Assembly (NCBI GenBank): GCA_000244995.1
Contig: CM001438.1
Location: forward strand, 2,876,090 to 2,940,089
Source: Burkholderiales bacterium JOSHI_001
Lineage (GTDB): Bacteria > Pseudomonadota > Gammaproteobacteria > Burkholderiales > Burkholderiaceae_C
Direction of reading: 5' to 3'
DNA: 64,000 bases
The position numbers and the translations under genes were made by a program. Shown one piece after another: positions 1-7,719 of the stretch. Each line of letters opens with the position of its first letter. The stretch's first letter is position 1. The notes beneath the pieces were generated by a model. It was not told the DNA's origin. It worked only from the letters and a program-made list of their open reading frames with translations, and searched no databases.

Positions 1-180
1 CAGGCGCGCACCGGTGCCGTCCAGGGGGTGCCGGCCGTTCCATTGCAGCAGCGGGGCGGCCAGCCAGGCCAGCACTGCCGCGCCGCCCGCATTGGCGGCC
101 AGTTGCAGGCGGCCACGCCATGGTGCCGCAACAGGGGCCGCGGGCGGGGCAGGTTCGGCAGAAGGCCAGGGCGAGGTCAT
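1..180 (-). CDS. tssM: T6SS inner-membrane protein TssM (IcmF), N-terminal 60 codons only
   Basis: Partial gene cut by the left edge of the window. It starts with ATG two bases after the tssL stop codon and stays open to position 1. After a Pro/Ala-rich head of about 20 residues comes a hydrophobic segment (about residues 28-45), then a short polar stretch containing HPLDGTGARL. A first membrane helix followed by a 'PL..' stretch is how TssM/IcmF proteins begin, and TssM normally follows TssL directly. TssM is the large inner-membrane and periplasmic protein that binds TssL inside and TssJ outside. Only the first helix is visible, so the call rests mainly on gene order. Confidence 0.68.
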   Translation of the reverse strand, partial: MTSPWPSAEPAPPAAPVAAPWRGRLQLAANAGGAAVLAWLAAPLLQWNGRHPLDGTGARL

Positions 181-182
181 GC

Positions 183-1346
183 CTAGGGGTACAACACGAT
201 GTCCACCCGGCGCGCGGGCGGGCTGTCCGCCGCGCTGTCGGCCAGGCTGCCGGCGCCTTCGACGCTGAGCTGCGCGGCCGGCAGCGCCCCGGCCAGCGCG
301 CCCGACACTTCGCGCGCCCATTCAAAGGATTGGTGCCAGGCCGACGGCAGGCGCGCGCTGCGGGCGTCCTGGCCGTCGGTGTGGCCCACCACGACCAGCT
401 TGCCGCCCAGCGGCGCCAGCGCTGCGGCCACCCGCGTCAGCAGCGCGCGGCCGTCCGCGCTGAGTTGGGCTTGCGCACCGCTGAAAAGTTGGGAGGCGGG
501 CACGCTGACCACGCTGCGGTGGCGCTCGTCGCGCACCAGCAGGCGCTGCGCCGCCACCTCAGCCTTCAGCAGCGGGGCCAGCCTCGCCGGGGCGGGTGGC
601 GTGGGCGCGGCCACCGGGGCGGACGCAGCAGTGGCAACCAGGGCCGGTGTGGCCAGTTGCTGCAAGGACGCGAAAACCTCGTCCACCCGTCTGGCCAGCA
701 CCAGGTGGCTGCCGGTGTAGCCCGCCAGCAGCAGCAGGCTGAAGGCCAAGAGCAAGGCCACCACCTTGCGCCTTCGCACCGGGGGCGGCAGGTCGGTCAC
801 GGCGTTGCGCCAGGGCGGGGCGATGGGGGCGGGCGCGTCGGCCGGGGCCTGCGGCAGCGCCTGATAAAGGCGGGCGCGCAGGGTGGCCAGGCGCTGGGCG
901 CCGTCGGGCGAATGCGCCAGCGGACCGGTCAGGCCCAGGCTCAGGCAGGCATGGAACAGTTCCAGCAGCGCACGGTTCTCCTTGGGTTTTTCGGCCAGGT
1001 GCGACAGCAGGCGCAGCAGCTTGTCGCCGGCCTCGGTTTCGCCGTGGAAGCGCTGCAGCAGCCCGGGCCCGGCGCTGGCCCAGGGCGTGTCGGCCACCAG
1101 TTCATCCACCCAGGCGCACAACAGGTAGCTGGCCGCGCTGATGTCGCGTTCGCTCCAGTCGGCTTCGGCCAGTTCACGCTCGAAGCGGCCCACGCCCACC
1201 ACCAGGCCCTGCTGCATGTGCTCGGCCTCCACCGCCACCGAGCGGCGCAGCCGGGTGGCCAGGGCCATCAGCGGCCGGGCGCTGTCGCTGAGCGTGCGCG
1301 AGCGACGCAGCGGCCCGGTCTGCAGCAACGTGGAAGGGTCGCTCAT
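183..1346 (-). CDS. tssL: T6SS inner-membrane protein TssL (DotU/IcmH) with C-terminal OmpA domain
   Basis: 387 residues. The N-terminal cytoplasmic DotU domain (about residues 20-165) carries family hallmarks: YLLCAWVDELVADTPW near residue 74, FHGET near 100, and LLELFHACLSLGL near 127. One membrane helix follows at about 194-216, placed after a basic RRRK stop. The last 110 residues form an OmpA-like peptidoglycan-binding domain with VVVGHTDGQ and a C-terminal RRVDI. TssL forms the T6SS membrane complex with TssM and TssJ; the OmpA extension is found in a subset ('evolved' TssL) and anchors the complex to the wall. It starts 16 bases after the stop of the caspase-TssJ gene and is followed after 2 bases by tssM. 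The usual tssK is absent upstream. Confidence 0.9.
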   Translation of the reverse strand: MSDPSTLLQTGPLRRSRTLSDSARPLMALATRLRRSVAVEAEHMQQGLVVGVGRFERELAEADWSERDISAASYLLCAWVDELVADTPWASAGPGLLQRFHGETEAGDKLLRLLSHLAEKPKENRALLELFHACLSLGLTGPLAHSPDGAQRLATLRARLYQALPQAPADAPAPIAPPWRNAVTDLPPPVRRRKVVALLLAFSLLLLAGYTGSHLVLARRVDEVFASLQQLATPALVATAASAPVAAPTPPAPARLAPLLKAEVAAQRLLVRDERHRSVVSVPASQLFSGAQAQLSADGRALLTRVAAALAPLGGKLVVVGHTDGQDARSARLPSAWHQSFEWAREVSGALAGALPAAQLSVEGAGSLADSAADSPPARRVDIVLYP

Positions 1347-1362
1347 CGGGCCGGGCAGCGGG

Positions 1363-2694
1363 TCAGCGGGTCCAGGACAGCAGCAGTTGCCGGGCCTTGG
1401 CCTGCAGGCGCAGGGGCGCCAGCGGATCGTCCGGCGGCAGCACCATCAGCGCGCGCCATCGCGCCTGCTCCACCTCGCGGTAGGCGGCAAAGACACCCAG
1501 TTGGCGCGCGTCGGCCGGCAGCGGCAGTTCCAGTTCGCGCGATTCGCCCGGGCGCAGGTGCAGCGCTTCGCGCTTGAGCAGGGCGGCGCCCAGCGCTGCT
1601 TCGTCGTGGTCGTACAGGCTGTCGAAGCTGGCGCGCTGGAAGGCCTGGCCGTCGCGCAGCACATAAACGCGCAGGGCCAGCGAGGCCGCCGCCTGGTTCT
1701 GGTCGGTGTTCAATTGCCGATCGGCGTCGATCAGCAGGCGCAGGCTGCGTTGGCCCGGCAGCAGCGCAGGCGCGGTCTGGGCCGTGGTGGCAGGCTCGGG
1801 CACCGGGCGCGGCAAGGGTGCAGGCGGCTGCGGGGCGGGGCCCGACGCCAGCGGCGGCACGGGCGCCGGCGCCGGGCTGCGGCTGCCCGCCGGGTTGAAC
1901 ATGAAGTTCACCACCATCGAGGTGTTGACCCACGGGATCTGCCGTTCCTGGGTTTCCTGCAGCACGCGCACCCGCACGTTCTTCAGCATCTCCTCCACTT
2001 CCACCCCGGGGCTGCGCATCTCCTGCGCCAGGATGCGGCTGTAGATGCTGTTGGTGCCCGGTGGCCCGTCTTCCGCAGCCTTGCCCGGTGCGGCCGAAAA
2101 GGCGATCAGCGCCCCGGGCGCGGCCATTTCGGCCAGGCCGGCGAAATGGCGCTGGCTGCCGCTGCTGGGCCGGCCGGCAAAAGGGTTGTCGCGGCAGGCG
2201 TCGACGATGAAGATGCGCGCCCGCGGCCTCACCCGGTCGATGCGCGCCAGCAGCGTGTCGGCCAGGTCCACCGCCTCGTCGCGCACTTCGTCCTCGTCGC
2301 GCAGATTCAGGTCCACCGGCAGCAGGTAGTTGCGGCGGTCGATCTGCATGCCATGGCCGGCGTAGTAGAAAACCAGCGCGGTGTTGTCGTCGTCCATGCG
2401 CCGGCCGAACTCGCGCAGCACACGCTTGAAGTCGCGCGCCTTCAGGTTCAGTTGCAGGTCCACTTCGAACTGCAGGGTGCGCAGGGTGTTGGCCACCAGG
2501 CGGGCGTCGCGCTCGGGGTTGGGCAACGGGGCCTGGGCGTAACGCCCGTTGCCGATGACCAGGGCCACACGGCGGGAGGCGGTGGCCACGGCCGCGGCAG
2601 AGGCCTGGGCCCAGGCCGGGCCGGGCGAAAGCCAGGACCAGGCCGGCACCAGCGCGGCGCTGGCCAGCAGGCGACGACGGCCATGCGGATTCAT
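1363..2694 (-). CDS. exported caspase-fold protein fused to a C-terminal TssJ domain
   Basis: 443 residues. An N-terminal export signal with a basic start (HGRRRLL) and a hydrophobic core ends near AWAQA (residue 31). Residues 41-265 are a caspase-like (peptidase C14) domain: RVALVIGNGRY, catalytic His114 in FYYAGHGMQ and catalytic Cys167 in VDACRDNPF. A Pro/Ala linker (271-312) leads to residues 317-443. These match the TssJ (SciN) T6SS domain: LLIDADRQLNTD, LALRVYVLRDGQAFQ, SLYDHDEAALG, HLRPGESRELEL, LGVFAAYREVEQARWRA. TssJ is normally a separate outer-membrane lipoprotein that binds TssM; no lipobox Cys is seen here. The position directly before tssL is where tssJ or tssK is expected. Both dyad residues are present, so activity is possible. 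The fusion is read directly; its role is inferred. Confidence 0.86.
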   Translation of the reverse strand: MNPHGRRRLLASAALVPAWSWLSPGPAWAQASAAAVATASRRVALVIGNGRYAQAPLPNPERDARLVANTLRTLQFEVDLQLNLKARDFKRVLREFGRRMDDDNTALVFYYAGHGMQIDRRNYLLPVDLNLRDEDEVRDEAVDLADTLLARIDRVRPRARIFIVDACRDNPFAGRPSSGSQRHFAGLAEMAAPGALIAFSAAPGKAAEDGPPGTNSIYSRILAQEMRSPGVEVEEMLKNVRVRVLQETQERQIPWVNTSMVVNFMFNPAGSRSPAPAPVPPLASGPAPQPPAPLPRPVPEPATTAQTAPALLPGQRSLRLLIDADRQLNTDQNQAAASLALRVYVLRDGQAFQRASFDSLYDHDEAALGAALLKREALHLRPGESRELELPLPADARQLGVFAAYREVEQARWRALMVLPPDDPLAPLRLQAKARQLLLSWTR

Positions 2695-2781
2695 GCGTGC
2701 AGTTTCTCCCCCTTGGGCACAGCGGCCCGGTGTCGTGGCGCCAGGTCCGCCCAGGGGGCGATGTTCGCACGCGGCGACGCT

Positions 2782-3633
2782 TCAGCCGCACTTGCCCTGG
2801 GGGTTGCTCTTGAAGCAGAAATCCGTGGTCAGGCTGGAGGATTCCCAGGGCACCTGGGCGCGCTGGGTCTCTTCGGCCACGCCGATGCGCACGCGCTTGA
2901 ACAACTGCTCCACCGGCAGGCCCGGCGTGGCCAGGTGGCTGAGCAGGTGCTTGGCGTAGATGCTGTGCTCGCCCGAGGCGTTGTCCAGCGCCACGCCATT
3001 GGGCGCGGTGGAAAAGGCCACCAGGGTTCCCACCGGCGCGTCCAGCGTGGCCAGCCCGGCCGGCGTGGTGCCGCGGAATTTCAGGCGCCGGCCGTCGGGC
3101 CCGACGATCACGCCGGCGGCGAAGGGGTTCACCCGGCAGGCGTCCAGCACCAGCAGGTTCAGCCCGTGCTTGATGGTGCCCAGGCGGTCGATCAACTCGC
3201 TCACATCGGCGCACTTGGCGGCGATTTCGTCTTCGCCCTGCGGGACCACATCCACTGGCAGCAGGTAGTTGCGCCCGCGCGCCTGGATGCCGTGGCCGGC
3301 GTAGAAGAGCACGCGCACCGGGGCGTTGGCGCCGCGCATGGAAAAGTCGCGCAGCGACTCGATCAGCTCCGGCAGTGCCGTGTTCTGGCGCAGCGTGACC
3401 TCGTAGTTCAGCGCCTTCAATGCGCCGGCCACGGCCTGGGCGTCGCCCACCGGGTTCTTCAGCGGCGCCGACCTGTAGGCGCCGTTGCCAATGACCAGGG
3501 CCATCGGCGGGCCCGACGCCGCCGGGCTGCGCGCCGGCCGCGCCAGCCCCGGGGCCAGCGCCAGGGCGGTGGCGGCACCCAGCATGCGGCGGCGGCGCCA
3601 GGTGATGTCGTCCAACGAGGGCAGGGCGGCCAT
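2782..3633 (-). CDS. exported caspase-like peptidase (C14 family)
   Basis: 283 residues. The N-terminus carries a twin-arginine-like RRRRMLGA and a hydrophobic stretch to about residue 30, suggesting export. The caspase fold follows: MALVIGNGAYRSAPLKNP near residue 44, His114 in FYAGHGIQARGRNYLLPVD, and Cys166 in LVLDACRVNPF. IAFS-type and SIYAKHLL motifs follow, as in bacterial caspase-like proteins. It is clearly a paralogue of the next gene's caspase half but lacks the TssJ tail; it ends with FKSNPQGKCG. It sits 5 bases after the anti-sigma gene and 87 bases before the fusion gene, so it belongs to the same operon. Substrate unknown. The two caspases may act on each other or on the secretion machine; that is speculation. 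Confidence 0.86.
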   Translation of the reverse strand: MAALPSLDDITWRRRRMLGAATALALAPGLARPARSPAASGPPMALVIGNGAYRSAPLKNPVGDAQAVAGALKALNYEVTLRQNTALPELIESLRDFSMRGANAPVRVLFYAGHGIQARGRNYLLPVDVVPQGEDEIAAKCADVSELIDRLGTIKHGLNLLVLDACRVNPFAAGVIVGPDGRRLKFRGTTPAGLATLDAPVGTLVAFSTAPNGVALDNASGEHSIYAKHLLSHLATPGLPVEQLFKRVRIGVAEETQRAQVPWESSSLTTDFCFKSNPQGKCG

Positions 3634-3638
3634 GGTGA

Positions 3639-4259
3639 CTACTCCCGCGGCGGCAGGCCCGGGGCCAGGCTGACGGCCTGCACGATGGGGTTGGCGCGCA
3701 GTTGCTCTGCCGCGGCGTCTTCCTTGCCGTCGGGCACCACCACGTAGTAGTCGCCCAACTGACCCGGGCCGCCGGCCAGGCGACCCTGCACCGACATCAG
3801 CAGCATGCGGATGTCGGATTCCTTCGCATCGGGCGCGAAGTTCAGCTTCAGCATCGGGCGCTCTTCGACTTCGATGGCCCGCACGGCGCGGATCTCGCTG
3901 GCGGCTTCTTTCTGTTCGTTCATCAGGTGAAGGATGAAACCACCCTGCAGCGCCACCAGCGCCAGCCCGGCCAGCGCCACGCCCGGGCGCAGGCCCAGCC
4001 AGGCGGTCAGGCGTTCGGCCCAGCCGCCGCCGGCCGCCTGCTTGTCGGCCCGGATGCGCGACATCGCCTGGTCCAGGCCGATGCTGTCGCTGACCGCGGG
4101 CGCGGCCTCCTGCATGCGCTCGCGCAGCGAGCGGTGCCAGGCCAGTTGGGCCCGGGCCAATGGGTCGACGGCCAGTTGTTCGTCCACCCAGGCGCGGTCG
4201 GCGGCGCTGATGCGCCCGTTGGCGTACCAGGGCAGCAGGTCCTGCAGGCGTTCATTCAT
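3639..4259 (-). CDS. probable membrane anti-sigma factor
   Basis: 206 residues. The N-terminal 75 residues are helical and acidic/basic like an anti-sigma domain (DLLPWYANGRISAADRAWVDEQL), but the usual zinc-binding His-Cys-Cys set is not present. One membrane helix lies at about residues 93-112 (GVALAGLALVALQGGFILHL). The periplasmic part ends in a small domain with MLKLNFAPDA, LGDYYVVVPDG and a final PGLPPRE. It overlaps the sigma factor stop by the ATGA junction, the usual arrangement for an ECF sigma and its regulator. The call rests on this coupling, the size and the topology. The periplasmic domain would be the sensing part; the signal is unknown. Confidence 0.76.
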   Translation of the reverse strand: MNERLQDLLPWYANGRISAADRAWVDEQLAVDPLARAQLAWHRSLRERMQEAAPAVSDSIGLDQAMSRIRADKQAAGGGWAERLTAWLGLRPGVALAGLALVALQGGFILHLMNEQKEAASEIRAVRAIEVEERPMLKLNFAPDAKESDIRMLLMSVQGRLAGGPGQLGDYYVVVPDGKEDAAAEQLRANPIVQAVSLAPGLPPRE

Positions 4260-4843
4260 GCACGCTCTCCCGCGCTGTCATCGCCCTCGCGAGACAGCAT
4301 CAATTTCAGGCAGTTCTTCATCTTCAACCGGGCATGGAACAGGCGCGTCTTCACGGTGTTCTCGGGCACGCCCTGCACACCGGCCACGTCGGCCAGCGAC
4401 AGGTCTTCGAAGTACACCAGGTGCATGCACTCGCGGTGTTCGTCGGACAGCCGGCCCAGGCAGTGCTGCACCCCGGCGGCGCGCTGGCGGTCGGCCAGTT
4501 CGGCGAAAGCGTCGGGGGCGTCGGAGGCCAGGCTGTCGGCCACGTCGTCCAGGTCGTCGTGCAGTTCGTCGGGGCGGCGTGCGCGGTAGGCCATCAGGGC
4601 CTTGTTGCGGCCAATGCCGATGAGCCAGGTGAGGAATTGCGAGTCGCCGCGAAAGCGCGCCGGGGCCCGCCAGATTTCCATCATCGTGTCCACCAGGATT
4701 TCCTCCGCCCGCGCGGGGTCGCCCACCATGTTCAGCAGGTAGGCAAAGACCCGCCGGCTGAACGCCTTGTACAACTCGCGGAAGGCGGCTTCGTCCTGTC
4801 GCCCCACGCGTTCCAACAACTGTTTGATGCGTTCGCTGTCCAT
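4256..4843 (-). CDS. ECF-type RNA polymerase sigma factor
   Basis: 195 residues from the ATG at 4843. Region 2 covers about residues 12-80, with LYKAFSRRVFAYLLNMVGD, AEEILVDTMMEIWR and FLTWLIGIGRNKAL. A short acidic linker (DDLDDVADSL) follows. Region 4 is at about 125-180, with HCLGRLSDEHREC, YFEDLSLADVAGV and VPENTVKTRLFHARLKMK, the helix-turn-helix that reads the -35 box. There is no region 1 or 3, as in group 4 (ECF) sigmas. A longer open frame runs upstream, but homology begins here. It heads the operon with the anti-sigma, caspase and T6SS genes, so it probably controls them. The upstream region contains TTTGAACCAA (minus strand, 4952-4961), a possible -35-like element. Confidence 0.93.
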   Translation of the reverse strand: MDSERIKQLLERVGRQDEAAFRELYKAFSRRVFAYLLNMVGDPARAEEILVDTMMEIWRAPARFRGDSQFLTWLIGIGRNKALMAYRARRPDELHDDLDDVADSLASDAPDAFAELADRQRAAGVQHCLGRLSDEHRECMHLVYFEDLSLADVAGVQGVPENTVKTRLFHARLKMKNCLKLMLSREGDDSAGERA

Positions 4844-5010
4844 GTGAAGGGCGTGTGCTCTGGCGTGAAATGAATATAGCCCACGCCTTTGCAGCACCCG
4901 CCCACCGTGCTGGACTGCGCCTGACCCCCCTGGGTTGCGCAGGGTGAAAGATTGGTTCAAACCCATTCGCATCGATCCGGGCCGGCGACTGCCGCTGTCA
5001 ACCCGCGCCC

Positions 5011-5241
5011 TCACACCGCCACCCGGGCCTGCACCGCCGGGGACAGGAAGTCGCGCCCCACCAGCGCGCGCACGTACAGGTAGCGGCTGCGCAGGCTGTC
5101 GCTTAAGCCGTCCAGGTCCACCTGGCCGCGGGCGTCGCAGGGGAAGGCATAGCCGCGGCCCTCGGTGGCCAGCGAACTGAAACGGAGTTCGAAGTGGCCG
5201 CAGGGCCATTCGGACTCGGACGGGCAGGTGGCAGTGCTCAT
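5011..5241 (-). CDS. small protein of unknown function, 76 aa
   Basis: The ATG at 5241 is preceded by GCGAGG at Shine-Dalgarno distance. The sequence has two Cys near the start (TATCPSESEWPCGHFELRF), a PCDARGQVDLDGL stretch, then RSRYLYVRALVGRDFL. It has no signal peptide or membrane helix. It resembles small proteins seen in other Burkholderiales genomes, but I cannot assign a function. It lies 167 bases upstream of the ECF sigma gene on the same strand and could be transcribed ahead of it. A larger frame extends upstream but has no ribosome binding site. Confidence 0.62.
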   Translation of the reverse strand: MSTATCPSESEWPCGHFELRFSSLATEGRGYAFPCDARGQVDLDGLSDSLRSRYLYVRALVGRDFLSPAVQARVAV

Positions 5242-5474
5242 GGTGGCCTCGCGACGGGTTTGGCATGCCTTTGGGTTGCCTTGCGCTGGCCGCGGGTTCA
5301 TGGGCCCCGGCCCTGGGTTCGTGCGGCAAGTCACACCCGACGCCCCCGATTCGCCGGGTGGGGGCAGCCGCCATTGCGGCTGGTCCCGACTCGTCACGCG
5401 ACGCGGCCCGCATCAGACTGTCATCGCCGGTCCGCCTGCCGGGCCGCCGCACCACATCCAAGAAGGGGCCCGCC

Positions 5475-6059
5475 ATGTTCTACCTGTCCAACACCACGAC
5501 CTTTGTCTGGAGCGTGCTGATGCCTGAGTGGGAATGGCAGGCCGACCCCACGCCCCCGGAAAGCTTTCAGGACGTGCTGGACACCCTGATGGATGCGGTG
5601 GCGCAGGCCAGCGAGGAGGCCCCGACCGACGACGCGCCCGGTGCCGATGCCACCGAGGCCGGACCGGGTCTGCCAGGGGGCAGCAGCCTGTTGCAGGCCG
5701 TGGCGCTGGCGTTGGCCTCGCTGCCGCAGGAAGAGTCGCAGGCCCATGCGGATGGCGCCGAGCCACTGCCAGCCGCCCCGGCGGCCCCAGCGGCGCTGCC
5801 AGCCCCGCCTCCGCCGCCCGCGATGGTTGTGCCCCCACCGGCCGTGGCCAAACCCGTGCCCAAGGCAGTGGCGCCTGCCGCCACGCCTGCGCCGGCATCG
5901 GGCCACTGGGTGCAGTCGGGCTGGCGTGAAGCCATTGCCTACAACCTGTACCGCAGCCCCATCGCAGAACGGGCCGCCGAACAGGCCACGCGCGAAGACC
6001 AGGAGCAGGTGATGGCTTCAGCGCGCCGGCGACGCAAACCGGACTGCGGCCAACCCTAG
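5475..6059 (+). CDS. unidentified Pro/Ala-rich protein, 194 aa
   Basis: The ATG at 5475 has AAGGGG eight bases upstream. The N-terminus (FYLSNTTTFVWSVLMPEWEW) is hydrophobic and aromatic but too polar for a clear signal peptide. An acidic region runs to about residue 90. A low-complexity Pro/Ala segment (about 95-145, with APPPPPAMVVPPP) leads to a short folded-looking tail (GHWVQSGWREAIAYNLYRS) and a basic end, RRRRK. The disordered linker joining two short ordered ends suggests an adaptor or surface role. No family was recognised. It diverges from the sigma/T6SS operon across the small gene at 5011-5241. Confidence 0.68.
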   Translation: MFYLSNTTTFVWSVLMPEWEWQADPTPPESFQDVLDTLMDAVAQASEEAPTDDAPGADATEAGPGLPGGSSLLQAVALALASLPQEESQAHADGAEPLPAAPAAPAALPAPPPPPAMVVPPPAVAKPVPKAVAPAATPAPASGHWVQSGWREAIAYNLYRSPIAERAAEQATREDQEQVMASARRRRKPDCGQP

Positions 6060-6147
6060 CTGGGGCCGATGGCAACTGGGCAGCGTCCCAGCGGCTGCCT
6101 AGAGTGGGTGAGATCGCCCCCGTCTTCTGTTGGCCCGCCCGTCTGCC

Positions 6148-6774
6148 ATGTCGCCCTCGAAATCCAGTCCCGCGCCCGATGGCGTGCCCTGCGGCCAAGC
6201 CGGACGGCTGACGCTTCGCCGCTTCCGGCCCGAGGATGCCGGCGATGTGGCGGCCCTGCACACACTGCCCGAGGTGCGGGCCCACTTGAGCGACGACCAC
6301 CCGTTGCAGGAACTGGCGGTGGCCCAATTGATGGTCCAGCGCCTGCTGGATTTCTACCCCAGGCAACCGGGCCTGGGCATCTGGCACGCCAGCGATGCGG
6401 CCGGCTTCGTCGGCTGGTTCAGCCTGATGCCGCTGGCCGAGCGCGCCGGCGCCATCGACCTGGGCAGCCGGCTGCACCCCCGGGCCTGGGGCAGCGGCAT
6501 CGCGCTGGACGGCGGCGAATGCCTGCTGGCCCACGCCTTCCACACCCTGGGCGCTGCGCAGGTGTGGGGCGCCTGTGCGCCCGCCAACCGAGGCGCACGC
6601 CTGTGCCTGCACGCGCTGGGCTTCAGCGCCGAGGGCATCCACACCTACGACCGCCACCCGGCCCTGCACCACCGCCTGAGCGCGGCGCATTGGCAACACT
6701 GGTCGCGCACGCCGCGGCGTGAACGGCTGCGCCATGCGGTGGCGTGCACCCGCGACGCCCACGCTTGCCACTGA
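6148..6774 (+). CDS. GNAT-family N-acetyltransferase (RimJ/RimL type)
   Basis: 208 residues from the ATG at 6148; a TTG at 6130 is an alternative start. RimJ/RimL-type features are GRLTLRRFRPEDAGDVAALH, then GIWHASDAAGFVGWFSL, a beta strand with AIDLGSRLHPRAWGSGIA (the acetyl-CoA loop), and ANRGARLCLHALGFSAEG near the C-terminus. Such enzymes transfer acetyl from acetyl-CoA to an amino group on a protein terminus or small molecule; the acceptor cannot be told from sequence. The His-rich tail (RHPALHHRL) is unusual. No strong ribosome binding site is seen. Confidence 0.86.
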   Translation: MSPSKSSPAPDGVPCGQAGRLTLRRFRPEDAGDVAALHTLPEVRAHLSDDHPLQELAVAQLMVQRLLDFYPRQPGLGIWHASDAAGFVGWFSLMPLAERAGAIDLGSRLHPRAWGSGIALDGGECLLAHAFHTLGAAQVWGACAPANRGARLCLHALGFSAEGIHTYDRHPALHHRLSAAHWQHWSRTPRRERLRHAVACTRDAHACH

Positions 6775-6812
6775 GCCCCGCCTTTCCACACCAACCGCCA
6801 CGAGGACCTGCG

Positions 6813-7586
6813 ATGCCATCCACCACGCACGAACCGGCCACCCCCCGCGCACCGGAAGCGGCCGAGCCCCCCGCCTGGCAAGGCCACTGGGGTGCGCAGA
6901 TCGCTGACGCGATGACACGCTGCTTGAGCGTTCACCCCGCTGCCGTCGCTGACCATTCGCGCGAGGACGCTTCGCCGCTGGTGAACGGTGAAGCCCTCTG
7001 CCGCCTGCCGAGTCGCGCTGCGTCCACCGCGCCCGCGCGGCTGGCAGCCCTGCAATCGCCGCCGGGCGCCGGCCGCCTACAGGCGCAGCAGCTGTACGAG
7101 CGCTGCCTGGCGCACTACCGCCAGAACCTGCTGGCGGCGCTGGGCGCAGACCTGACTTCTGGCGACGACCTGGTGGGCGCCGCAGCCTGTTTCCTGGCCG
7201 CTTGCGCGCAGGCGCTTGAAGGCCATGCGGTCACCCCGGAGCGCTGGCAGGCCCTTCGCCAGTGGCTGTGCGAATGGGCCCCACCCATGGACCTGGGGAA
7301 TGCCGACGTGCTGGCGTCGCAGCAAGAGGCCTTCGAGCGCCTGGCCACCCTGGCGGCGGCACTAGGCGAATGGTCGGTGCAGGCGCAGCGCCAGGGCCCG
7401 GTGGCGGTGGCCGGTGCGCGGCTGATGGCCCGCCGCTGGCTGGCGCAGGAACTGGGCATCGATGCCGACGCGCTGCTGCGGGCCCTGCATTGGCAGGGCC
7501 TGGTGGCTGCGGACAACCCTAGCTGGGGCGGTGCCGCACTGCCGAAGCACCGAACTGGGCAAAGGGGCGGGCATCGCCTGAAATAG
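6813..7586 (+). CDS. unidentified protein, 257 aa
   Basis: The ATG at 6813 is preceded by GAGGACC. The first 90 residues are Pro/Ala-rich and look unordered. The rest is predicted helical and contains LYERCLAHYRQNLLAALGAD, DDLVGAAACFLAACAQALEG and LGEWSVQAQRQGPVAVAGAR. The pattern of a YRQNL helix followed by an Ala-rich helix faintly resembles small Burkholderiales proteins of unknown function, but I cannot name the family. It starts 38 bases after the acetyltransferase and is likely co-transcribed. The 132 bases before the next gene contain a perfect 6-bp hairpin (CCGGTG-GCAG-CACCGG, 7642-7657). Confidence 0.68.
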   Translation: MPSTTHEPATPRAPEAAEPPAWQGHWGAQIADAMTRCLSVHPAAVADHSREDASPLVNGEALCRLPSRAASTAPARLAALQSPPGAGRLQAQQLYERCLAHYRQNLLAALGADLTSGDDLVGAAACFLAACAQALEGHAVTPERWQALRQWLCEWAPPMDLGNADVLASQQEAFERLATLAAALGEWSVQAQRQGPVAVAGARLMARRWLAQELGIDADALLRALHWQGLVAADNPSWGGAALPKHRTGQRGGHRLK

Positions 7587-7719
7587 AACCGTCAGCGATG
7601 ACCTTGCCGCAGCGGTGAAGGTGCAAAGCAGGCGAATCGATCCGGTGGCAGCACCGGGACAAACGTCAACGCAGTAGCCGCCCGGCAAAGTGCCTGGCGG
7701 GCAACCAAGGAGAGAGATC

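Noticed and set aside
1141-3747. 868-codon open frame on the plus strand across the caspase genes
   Set aside because: It runs antisense to three genes with clear motifs and has a low-complexity Arg/Gly/Ala/His translation.
5413-6918. 501-codon minus-strand frame opposite the genes at 5475 and 6148
   Set aside because: The plus-strand genes have ribosome binding sites and, for the acetyltransferase, clear motifs. The minus frame is Arg/Pro-rich noise.
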